Source of the DNA: Sphingomonas sp.
Lineage (GTDB): Bacteria; Pseudomonadota; Alphaproteobacteria; Sphingomonadales; Sphingomonadaceae
Reading direction: 5' to 3'
DNA: 64,000 nucleotides
Assembly: GCF_019749955.1 (NCBI RefSeq)
Contig: NZ_JAIEPC010000009.1
Span: 120,859 to 184,858, forward strand
Positions 26,635 through 34,156 of the stretch are shown here, piece after piece. The notes beneath the pieces are model-generated. The model saw only the letters and a program-made list of their open reading frames with translations. It made no database searches and was not told the origin of the DNA. Made by a program: the position numbers and the translations under genes. The stretch's first letter is position 1, and each line of letters starts with the position of its first letter.

Positions 26635-28398
26635 ATGCGTCCGACCATCCTGCAACGCACGCTGCGGACGACCGTGGCAACGGCGCTGATCATCAGCACG
26701 CCGTTGTCGCTGTGGGCGCAGACGGTGCGCCCGCGCCCCGCCACGCCGACCCGGCCTCACGCACGTCCGGTGCAGCCCCGGCCGATGGCGACCCACTATT
26801 CGCAGTTGCCCGCCGGCGTTCAGCGCCCGACCAACGAAGTCAAGCTGTCGATCGGCGAAGGCGAGCTGATCACGCTGCCATCGGCCGCGACCGACGTCTG
26901 GATTTCCAACCCGACCGTCGCCGACGTCTATGTCCGCAGCGCGCGCCAGCTGAACCTGTTCGGCAAGGATACCGGCGAAGCAACGATCTTCGCGACCGCC
27001 GGCGATGGCCAGGTCGTTTATGCCGCCAGCGTGCGCGTCAGCCAGAATCTGACCTCGATCGATCGGATGATGAAGCTCGCGATGCCCGATGCCGACATCC
27101 GCATCAACACCGTTGGCCAGATTGCGGTGCTGACCGGCACCGTCCGCACGCCCGACGACATCTCAGAGGCGCAGGCGCTTGCCGCATCGTTGCTCAATCC
27201 CGGTATCGACGTCAGCGCCCCCGGTGTGGCGCTTAAGGTTGTCGTCATCAACCGGCTGCGAACCGCAACGCCGCTGCAGGTGCAATTGCACGTCAAGATC
27301 GCCGAAGTCAGCCGCACCTTCGTCAAGAACATCAGCAGCAACATCGCGACCAGGGATGCGACAGGCGGTTTCTCGTTCGGTGTCGGCTCGGGCCGTTCGC
27401 CGGGTGCGGTGACACAGTCCGATCTGGCCACTTATCCGACGGCGACGATTCCGACCGCGAACGGCGGCACGATCACCGGCCCCTATGACCCTTCGACCGG
27501 CCAGTTCATCAATCCGCGTGGATCGAGCATTTCGGAAATCGCCAAGAGCGCGACGGGCTTCACCACGCTTGGCCTTGCGGGCAAGCTGTTCGGGCTCGAT
27601 ATTCTTCAGGCGATCGATCTGGGTGAGCGTAACGGCCAGGTCTCGACGCTCGCCGAACCCAACCTGACCGCACTGTCGGGCGAAACCAGCTCGTTCCTGG
27701 CGGGTGGCGAGTTCCCGATCCCGGTCAGCCAGGGGCTGGGTGCGGTATCGATCGAATATAAGCAATATGGCATCAGCCTCGCCTATACGCCGACCGTGCT
27801 TTCGGACGGGCGGATCAGCCTGCGCGTGCGTCCCGAAGTGTCGCAGCTGACGAGTTCGGGCGCGGTGCAGATCAACGGCACGACGATCCCCGCGCTCAGC
27901 ACACGCCGCGCGGAAACGACCGTCGAGCTCGGCTCGGGCCAGAGCATGATGATTGCCGGTCTGCTCCAGAACGATCACAATAATTCGATCGAACAGACCC
28001 CGGGCCTGGGCAATATCCCGGTGGTCGGCGCGCTGTTCCGTTCGAACGGCTTCCAGCGCAACGAAACCGAGCTGGTGATCGTGATCACCCCCTATCTGGT
28101 GAAGCCGGTCAACGGCAACGACATCGCCCTGCCGACCGATGGCTATAAGGCGCCGACCGATCTTGGCCGCGTTTTCCTGGGCCAGTTGGGCGGCGGGACG
28201 AGCGGTGGTGAACGGCCGAAGCCTTCGATGGCGCCGCCGCGGACCGTTGTTGCGCCCTCGCTCGGCGTCGCCGCCGTGCCCGAAACCGCCCCTGCGCCGC
28301 AAGCGCCGCCGGCGACGCCGGCTCGGCGCGAGGAAAAGGCCGTGCTGCCTGAGCCGCGCAAGTCGCCCAGCGCTGCCCCCGGATTCAACCTGCAATGA
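26635..28398 (+). CDS. cpaC: Tad pilus outer-membrane secretin CpaC/RcpA
   Basis: A 587-residue secretin with a signal peptide (ATALIISTPLSLWA), an N-terminal pilus-specific domain (ELITLPSAATDVWISNPTVA), a BON-like region and the secretin core TLAEPNLTALSGETSSFLAG, followed by FRSNGFQRNETELVIVITPY. It forms the outer-membrane pore for the Flp pilus. A proline/alanine-rich tail of about 70 residues ends the protein. The ATG at 26635 overlaps the end of cpaB closely, within a GGGGAAG-rich ribosome-binding context. Confidence 0.94.
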   Translation: MRPTILQRTLRTTVATALIISTPLSLWAQTVRPRPATPTRPHARPVQPRPMATHYSQLPAGVQRPTNEVKLSIGEGELITLPSAATDVWISNPTVADVYVRSARQLNLFGKDTGEATIFATAGDGQVVYAASVRVSQNLTSIDRMMKLAMPDADIRINTVGQIAVLTGTVRTPDDISEAQALAASLLNPGIDVSAPGVALKVVVINRLRTATPLQVQLHVKIAEVSRTFVKNISSNIATRDATGGFSFGVGSGRSPGAVTQSDLATYPTATIPTANGGTITGPYDPSTGQFINPRGSSISEIAKSATGFTTLGLAGKLFGLDILQAIDLGERNGQVSTLAEPNLTALSGETSSFLAGGEFPIPVSQGLGAVSIEYKQYGISLAYTPTVLSDGRISLRVRPEVSQLTSSGAVQINGTTIPALSTRRAETTVELGSGQSMMIAGLLQNDHNNSIEQTPGLGNIPVVGALFRSNGFQRNETELVIVITPYLVKPVNGNDIALPTDGYKAPTDLGRVFLGQLGGGTSGGERPKPSMAPPRTVVAPSLGVAAVPETAPAPQAPPATPARREEKAVLPEPRKSPSAAPGFNLQ

Positions 28399-28424
28399 TC
28401 GCCCGTCGTCCTCAGGAGAAAGCC

Positions 28425-29057
28425 ATGCGCCCCCGTCTTTCGATGATCCTGTTCGCCGCGCCCGCGCTGATGGTCGCCGGTTGTGCGGGCACGCCCAACC
28501 GCGGCCTGGAAACGGTGCACCAGCCGGTCGTCTCGCGTACTGACTATGTGTTCGACGTCGTGGTCGATGGCGGCCAGGCCTCGCCCGCTGAACTTCAGCG
28601 GCTGGTTGGCTGGATGGCGGCGCTGCGCGTCGGCTATGGTGATCGCGTCGCCGTCGACGATCCGAGCGGCACGTCGGCCGGCGCACGCGCGCAAATCGGC
28701 ACGCTCGTCGCACGCTATGGCCTGTTCCTCGAAGACCACGCGCCGATTACGGCGGCAGCGATGACACCCGGCGCGATTCGCGTCGTCATCACCCGCGCCG
28801 TCGCCAGCGTGCCTGGCTGCCCCGACTTCAGCCGTAACGGCAATGCCGAATTCAAAGGCAACACATCGTCCAACCACGGCTGCGCAATCAATTCAAACCT
28901 CGCCGCGATGATCGCCCAGCCCGAAGATCTGGTGCAGGGCCGGTCGGGCAACGGCGTTGCCGATCCCGTTACGAGCAGCAAGGCGGTCCAGCTGCTGCGC
29001 CGGTCCACCAACACCGGGGCCAATGGCCTCAAGTCCGAAAGCACCGGAGGCAAATAA
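28425..29057 (+). CDS. cpaD: Tad pilus assembly lipoprotein CpaD
   Basis: A 210-residue outer-membrane lipoprotein with lipobox APALMVAGC at about residues 13-21. The mature domain matches CpaD: DYVFDVVVDGGQASPAEL, a late CPDFSRNGN with paired cysteine region HGCAINSNLAAMIAQPEDL, and the SGNGVADP segment. It is thought to help the CpaC secretin reach or function in the outer membrane. The start at 28425 has AGGAGA seven bases upstream; an ATG at 28395 overlapping cpaC is less likely. Its stop overlaps cpaE by one base. Confidence 0.9.
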   Translation: MRPRLSMILFAAPALMVAGCAGTPNRGLETVHQPVVSRTDYVFDVVVDGGQASPAELQRLVGWMAALRVGYGDRVAVDDPSGTSAGARAQIGTLVARYGLFLEDHAPITAAAMTPGAIRVVITRAVASVPGCPDFSRNGNAEFKGNTSSNHGCAINSNLAAMIAQPEDLVQGRSGNGVADPVTSSKAVQLLRRSTNTGANGLKSESTGGK

Positions 29058-30370
29058 TGAACGCACCCTGGACCAATCGCCCTGGCACCCGCGAGCCCTT
29101 CGTCGGCTTTGTCTGCGACGAGACGACCGCCGAGGCGATTCGTCCGATCGCGATCGAGCTCGGCTGGGCGCCTGAAAAGGTCAACAAGGGCGGTTTGCGC
29201 AACGCTGTGCAGACGCTGTCGGTGTCCGCCAGCCCGCATGTGCTGTTCGTCGACCTCTCCGAAAGCGGCGATCCGCTCAACGACATCAACGCGCTCGCCG
29301 AAGTCTGCGAACCCGGCACCGTCGTGATCGCAGCGGGTCAGGTCAATGATGTCCGCCTCTACCGCGATCTGGTGGCGAGCGGCATCCAGGACTATCTGCT
29401 GAAGCCGCTCAATCCCGACATGCTGCGCGAAGCCTTTGCGACTGCGCAGGCGCTGCTCAACGCGCCCAAGCAGGTCGAACAGGGCGAAGAGCGCCCGCAT
29501 TGCTCGGTCGCGGTGATCGGCACGCGCGGCGGCGTCGGCGCCTCGTCGATTGCAACCTCGATCGCGTGGCTGACGAGCGACAAGGCAACGCGGACCACCG
29601 CATTGCTCGATCTCGACGTGCACTTCGGGACGGCAGCACTCGCGCTTGACCTTGAGCCCGGCCGGGGCCTGACCGACGCGATCGAAAATCCCAGCCGCAT
29701 CGACGGCCTGTTCATCGAACGCGCGATGGTGAAGTCGAGCGAACGCCTGTCGATCCTGTCGGCGGAAGCGCCGATCAACGCACCGATCATCAGCGATGGC
29801 TCGGCCTTCTACCAGTTGCAAGAAGAAATGCGCGCCGCGTTCGAATGCACGATCACCGATCTGCCGCGCGCGATGCTGGTTAACCATCCGCATCTGATGA
29901 GCGACGTCCAAACCGCAGTGGTCGTCACCGAATTCACGCTGGCCGCGGCACGCGACACGATTCGCATTCTGTCGTGGCTCAAGTCGAACGCGCCGCAGAC
30001 CCAGGTCTTCGTCGTGGCGAACAAGGTGCATGCCAACGCCCCGCTCGAAATCAATCGCAAGGACTTTGAAGGCTCGATCGAGCGCAAGGTCGATGTCGCG
30101 CTCGCATTTGACCAGAAGCTCGCGTCGCAGGCCGCCAAGCTCGGCAAGCCGATGGCCGAAGTCGGCAAGGGATCGAAGACGATCGCCCCGCTCGCTGAAC
30201 TGGCAACGCGCCTGCTCGCCATCGCCGATGGCGGCGCCGAGCCCGTCGCCAAGGGCAAGGCCAAGGCAGGCGCCAAGCCCGCCAAGGCCGAAGGCAGATC
30301 GAGTTCGCTGATGGGCAAGTTCGGCGATCTCAAGTCGCTGATGCCCAAGCGGGCTGCGAAGACGAAGTGA
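29057..30370 (+). CDS. cpaE: Tad pilus localisation ATPase CpaE/TadZ
   Basis: A 437-residue cytoplasmic protein. The first 140 residues look like an atypical receiver domain. From about residue 152 a MinD/ParA-type ATPase follows, with deviant Walker A GTRGGVGASSIATSIAW and ALLDLDVHFGTAALALDLEP. The C-terminus is lysine/alanine rich. CpaE/TadZ places the pilus machinery at the pole. It would normally be followed by cpaF, the secretion ATPase, but here the next gene is tadB, 49 bases on. Confidence 0.92.
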   Translation: MNAPWTNRPGTREPFVGFVCDETTAEAIRPIAIELGWAPEKVNKGGLRNAVQTLSVSASPHVLFVDLSESGDPLNDINALAEVCEPGTVVIAAGQVNDVRLYRDLVASGIQDYLLKPLNPDMLREAFATAQALLNAPKQVEQGEERPHCSVAVIGTRGGVGASSIATSIAWLTSDKATRTTALLDLDVHFGTAALALDLEPGRGLTDAIENPSRIDGLFIERAMVKSSERLSILSAEAPINAPIISDGSAFYQLQEEMRAAFECTITDLPRAMLVNHPHLMSDVQTAVVVTEFTLAAARDTIRILSWLKSNAPQTQVFVVANKVHANAPLEINRKDFEGSIERKVDVALAFDQKLASQAAKLGKPMAEVGKGSKTIAPLAELATRLLAIADGGAEPVAKGKAKAGAKPAKAEGRSSSLMGKFGDLKSLMPKRAAKTK

Positions 30371-30419
30371 CGTTGGTTGGCCCGCGGCTGCAGGCGCGGG
30401 CACAGGTAGGAGTGTCGAT

Positions 30420-31394
30420 GTGCCGCTGTTGACGGTCGCCATGATGGGAGCGGGAGCACTGGTGGTGCTCCTGATGCTCGTCTTCGCCTTTACCGGCCCA
30501 TCGCCCGAGCGCGCGAAAACACGCCGCCTGAAGTCTGTCGCCAATCGACACAATGGGTCGTCCGGCGCGGTCGTCGAAGCACAGCTTCGCCGCATCACCG
30601 CCAATCGCGCGACCCGCGTCGAAACCGCCTTTTCCAGCTTCCTGCCCAATCCCGCGCTGCTGCGCAAACGGCTGTCGCAGACCGGCAAGACCTGGACCGT
30701 CGGCCAATATGGCATGGCGACGCTGGGGCTGTTCGTCGTCATTGCGCTGCTGGTGTGGTTGCGCGGCGGGCCGATCCTGCTCGCGCTCGGGCTTGGCGTG
30801 ATTGTCGGCGCCGGGTTGCCGCATTTGACGGTCGGCTTCTTCGTTGGCCGCCGGATCAAGCAGTTTACCGCCAAATTTCCCGACGCAATCGAATTGCTCG
30901 TGCGCGGTCTGCGCTCGGGTCTGCCAATTGGCGAGACGATGGCGGTCGTCGGCGCCGAAGTCGACGGCCCGGTGGGCGTCGAGTTCCGCGCGATTACCGA
31001 CAAGATGAAGATCGGCCGCACGATGGACGCGGCGCTGCAGGACACGGCTGACCGGCTCGGCACGCCCGAATTCCAGTTTTTCGTCATCACCATTGCGATC
31101 CAGCGCGAAACCGGCGGCAACCTCGCCGAAACGCTGGCCAATCTGGCGAACGTGCTGCGTCAGCGCGGCCAGATGAAGCTGAAGATCAAGGCGATGTCGT
31201 CCGAATCGAAAGCATCGGCTTACATCGTCGGCTCGCTGCCGTTCATCGTGTTCGGCATGATCTGGGCGATCAACGCGAGCTATATGTACGGCTTCTTCAC
31301 CGACCAGCGGCTGATGGTTGCCGGACTGGGTGGCATGGGCTGGATGGGGATCGGTGCGTTCATCATGGCGCGCATGGTCAACTTCGAGATTTAG
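30420..31394 (+). CDS. tadB: Tad pilus inner-membrane platform protein TadB
   Basis: A 324-residue polytopic protein with a GspF/T2SSF domain (FPDAIELLVRGLRSGLPIGE, VGVEFRAITDKMKIGRTMDA, QRETGGNLAETLANLANVLR). It pairs with TadC as the inner-membrane platform. The start must be the GTG at 30420; the overlapping ATG two bases before hits a stop immediately. AGGAG lies about nine bases upstream. The 49 bases separating it from cpaE contain a hairpin GCCCGCG...CGCGGGC that could reduce read-through. The cpaF gene expected here is absent. Confidence 0.92.
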   Translation: MPLLTVAMMGAGALVVLLMLVFAFTGPSPERAKTRRLKSVANRHNGSSGAVVEAQLRRITANRATRVETAFSSFLPNPALLRKRLSQTGKTWTVGQYGMATLGLFVVIALLVWLRGGPILLALGLGVIVGAGLPHLTVGFFVGRRIKQFTAKFPDAIELLVRGLRSGLPIGETMAVVGAEVDGPVGVEFRAITDKMKIGRTMDAALQDTADRLGTPEFQFFVITIAIQRETGGNLAETLANLANVLRQRGQMKLKIKAMSSESKASAYIVGSLPFIVFGMIWAINASYMYGFFTDQRLMVAGLGGMGWMGIGAFIMARMVNFEI

Positions 31395-31405
31395 GGGGCG
31401 CGCGC

Positions 31406-32422
31406 ATGTTCTTTCTTGCCAGCATCGCCGCCAGCGGCGGCCCCAAGATCCTGGGCGTCGACGTGATTGCCCTGGCCACACTTCTTTCGGGCATCGCCGC
31501 CTTCATGGTGCTGCTTGCGATCTATGCCGCAACGACGGTGCGCGATCCGATGGCGAAGCGCGTCAAGGCGCTCAACGATCGCCGCGAACAGCTGAAGGCC
31601 GGCATCACCGCGTCGACATCGAAGCGACGCGCAAAGCTGGTGCGCCAGAACCAGACCACCGACGTGATCCGCGGCATGCTGCAATCGCTGAAGGTTTTGC
31701 AGGACAGCCAGGTCAAACAGGCGCAGATCAAGCTGCTCCAAGCGGGTATCCGATCGAAGGAATATGCTGTTGCGGTCATTTTTGGCCGGATGGTGCTGCC
31801 CGTCGTGTTCGGCGGGCTGATGCTCTATCTCGTCTATGGCACTGACATGTTTTCGGATTGGTCGCCACTCAAGGCTTATGGCCTTGTCGCGGGCAGCTTC
31901 ATCCTGTCCTACAAGGCGCCCGATCTTTATCTGAAGAACAAGATCGATAATCGGTCAAAGGCGATCCAAAAGGGTTTGCCCGACGCGCTCGACCTGCTGG
32001 TGATCTGCGCCGAAGCCGGCCTTACCGTCGATGCCGCCTTTGGGCGCGTGGCGCGCGAGCTGGGTCGTGCCTATCCCGAGCTCGGCGACGAATTCACCCT
32101 GACCGCAATCGAGCTAGGCTTCCTCGCCGAACGGCGGCAGGCTTTTGAAAATCTCGCTCGGCGCGTGGCGCTTGATGCCGTCAAAGGCGTCGTGACCACG
32201 ATGATCCAGACCGAGAAATATGGCACCCCGCTCGCCAGCGCTTTGCGCGTGCTGTCGGCTGAATTCCGCAATGAACGCATGATGCGCGCCGAGGAAAAGG
32301 CCGCACGCCTGCCTGCAATCATGACGATCCCGCTGATCCTGTTCATTCTGCCGACGCTGTTCGTCGTCATTCTGGGGCCAGCGGCTTGCTCAATCTCCGA
32401 CGCGTTCAAGGGCGGCATCTAA
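31406..32422 (+). CDS. tadC: Tad pilus inner-membrane platform protein TadC
   Basis: A 338-residue protein with an N-terminal helix, two mid helices, a T2SSF domain (GLPDALDLLVICAEAGLTVD, ELGFLAERRQAFENLARR, TMIQTEKYGTPLASALRVLS) and a final helix ending in PAACSISDAF. It complements TadB. It lies 11 bases after tadB. TadD, TadE, TadF and TadG are not found after it, so the cluster in this window is only the core half of the system. Confidence 0.92.
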   Translation: MFFLASIAASGGPKILGVDVIALATLLSGIAAFMVLLAIYAATTVRDPMAKRVKALNDRREQLKAGITASTSKRRAKLVRQNQTTDVIRGMLQSLKVLQDSQVKQAQIKLLQAGIRSKEYAVAVIFGRMVLPVVFGGLMLYLVYGTDMFSDWSPLKAYGLVAGSFILSYKAPDLYLKNKIDNRSKAIQKGLPDALDLLVICAEAGLTVDAAFGRVARELGRAYPELGDEFTLTAIELGFLAERRQAFENLARRVALDAVKGVVTTMIQTEKYGTPLASALRVLSAEFRNERMMRAEEKAARLPAIMTIPLILFILPTLFVVILGPAACSISDAFKGGI

Positions 32423-32525
32423 GCGCTCAGTAATGGTACAGGTGCCCGCACGCCGCCGCACGCGGGGCGCTTGATCGCCGCACGCGCCCGTCGCACAAGC
32501 CCGGAGCACGCTTCCCGGCTTGAGG

Positions 32526-33017
32526 ATGGCCATGCCGCTGACGATGGTTCCGTTGATTGCGATTGCTGCGGTGATTCTGCTCGTCGGGATCGCGATTGGC
32601 TATTTCGGGAGCGACCGCGCCGCCGTCTGGCGCCGCCGGTTCGAGGATGAGCGCGATCATTATGCCGATTACCGCGCGCGCAGCGAAGCGCGGCATGCGC
32701 GGTTGATCGCCGGTCGCGCGGCGGCTGAGCCCCTGCCGCTGGCGCGCGAAGCCGACCCCGCGCCTCAGCCACCGCTGCCGATCGACAAGCGGGAGTCGGG
32801 CCGCGAGATTACGCATATCATCGGCATCGATCCGCCGCTCGCCGAACGGCTCGAAGCGCTGGGCGTCACCACCATCCGTGACATTGCGACGCTGACCCTG
32901 GAGGACGAGTTGGCGCTTGAGCTGCGGCTCGGGCTGAACGCGGGCACAATCGCGCGCGACCAGTGGCGGTCGCAGGCGCAGTTGCTCGATTCGGGTCCGG
33001 CTGCGCTAGCCCGCTAG
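32526..33017 (+). CDS. Membrane-anchored helix-hairpin-helix protein
   Basis: About 163 residues: one N-terminal membrane helix (MVPLIAIAAVILLVGIAIGY), a charged coiled region, then a C-terminal helix-hairpin-helix-like domain ITHIIGIDPPLAERLEALGV followed by TTIRDIATLTLEDE. Such domains are often labelled 'predicted flap endonuclease-1-like' but lack nuclease residues, and probably bind nucleic acid or protein. ATGs at 32526 and 32532 and a TTG at 32520 are all possible starts. It lies 103 bases after tadC and is unlikely to belong to the pilus. Confidence 0.6.
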   Translation: MAMPLTMVPLIAIAAVILLVGIAIGYFGSDRAAVWRRRFEDERDHYADYRARSEARHARLIAGRAAAEPLPLAREADPAPQPPLPIDKRESGREITHIIGIDPPLAERLEALGVTTIRDIATLTLEDELALELRLGLNAGTIARDQWRSQAQLLDSGPAALAR

Positions 33018-33530
33018 CCGACAGCGCGTGGCCCGCCGCGCGGCGTCGATCGCGGTGATCGGGGCGCCACGATCAATCAGGATGCGGATCAGCGCGACAC
33101 CGCGTGCGCCCTTGACCGGTACCGAACGATAGCCCGCCGGTGCCGCCTGCCCCGGGCCGATCACCGCGACTTTCAGCGGCGCCAGCCCGCCCTGATTGTT
33201 GCGCACGAACACCGCATTGGTCTGCGCGTCGAAGATCGAGAGCGACCAATAAGGCGCGTCGACCGGCACGGCGTCAATCAGCAGCGGCGCGCTCGACACA
33301 TCATAAGGGCACGACGAATAGAGCAGATCGGGGCTCGGCCGCACGATCGCACGCGACTTCGCGGTCACCAGCGGCGCGTGCACGAACGCGTTGATCGCGC
33401 CGCCCTGGCTGGCGATCCGCCCGACGGCGAGGCGCATCAGCACCGTCGGGAAATTGGCGAGCGCCACTTGCCACGCCAGCAGCCCGCAGAGCAGGCCGAA
33501 CATCGCCGCGCCGATCCACCGCCGAATCAT
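33006..33530 (-). CDS. DUF1254-family protein
   Basis: A 174-residue protein with an N-terminal membrane or signal helix (GAAMFGLLCGLLAWQVALA). The motif SPDLLYSSCPYDVSSAPLLI and YWSLSIFDAQTNAVFVRNNQ are typical of the DUF1254 fold, which pairs with DUF1214. The role is unknown, probably periplasmic. It overlaps its partner upstream by four bases, implying coupled expression. The 3' end overlaps the convergent HhH gene by 12 bases. Confidence 0.75.
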   Translation of the reverse strand: MIRRWIGAAMFGLLCGLLAWQVALANFPTVLMRLAVGRIASQGGAINAFVHAPLVTAKSRAIVRPSPDLLYSSCPYDVSSAPLLIDAVPVDAPYWSLSIFDAQTNAVFVRNNQGGLAPLKVAVIGPGQAAPAGYRSVPVKGARGVALIRILIDRGAPITAIDAARRATRCRLAG

Positions 33531-34102
33531 GCGCAGCCCGCCTTGGCGATGCGCGGCAGTTGCCCCGCCGAGAAATCGCCGGTGCCGCGATCGGCGGGCA
33601 GATAGGCGCGCAAGGTCAGTTCGAAGCGGGCAATGCGCCCGGTCGGCAACCAATGCCCCGCCGCTGCCTTCGGCGCGATCATCACCCGCCAGTTCGCCGC
33701 CTCAGCCGCTGGCAGTCCCGCGCTGCCGACCGAATAGATGCCGGCATCATTGGGCACGAGATAGCCCGCGCGATCATAGAGCGTCAGGCTCCACCATTTC
33801 GCAGGCAATGTGCCGCCGGTGACGATGTAGCGGCACGCGCCGTCGAGCGGGGCGCCGCTGTCGTCGGTGGCGGCAGTGTAATAGCGCGCCTCGGTCGCCG
33901 GGAGCGCGAGCAGTCCGCGCAGCGCGACCACGGCGCGGGTGTAGCGGCTGGCCGCTTCGGTGCCGAAGTCCCGACCCGTCACCCAGGGGCCGATCATGTT
34001 CTGCGTCCCCAGCGCGCCCGCGCGCACGCTCAGCACCGCGCCGCCGCCGCCAATGACGAGCCCGACGATCGCGCAGATCGCCACGCGCTGCCAGTTCCTC
34101 AC
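33527..34102 (-). CDS. DUF1214-family protein
   Basis: A 191-residue protein with an N-terminal hydrophobic segment (AICAIVGLVIGGGGAVLS) and a DUF1214 domain: GACRYIVTGGTLPAKWWSLT, LYDRAGYLVPNDAGIYSVGS, and the ending FELTLRAYLPAD. In many genomes DUF1254 and DUF1214 are fused; here they are two overlapping genes. The fold is a beta sandwich exported to the periplasm; the biological role is unknown. ppdK, whose 3' end lies 54 bases further on, is also on the minus strand upstream of this gene. Confidence 0.78.
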   Translation of the reverse strand: MRNWQRVAICAIVGLVIGGGGAVLSVRAGALGTQNMIGPWVTGRDFGTEAASRYTRAVVALRGLLALPATEARYYTAATDDSGAPLDGACRYIVTGGTLPAKWWSLTLYDRAGYLVPNDAGIYSVGSAGLPAAEAANWRVMIAPKAAAGHWLPTGRIARFELTLRAYLPADRGTGDFSAGQLPRIAKAGCA

Positions 34103-34156
34103 ACCCGCTCCCCCGCTGTCACGCGCTCACGCTGTCACGGGGGCGTCATAAACCGG

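Noticed and set aside
30371..30419. A degraded cpaF remnant between cpaE and tadB
   Set aside because: Only 49 bases lie between the genes and they show no CpaF motif; they form a hairpin instead.
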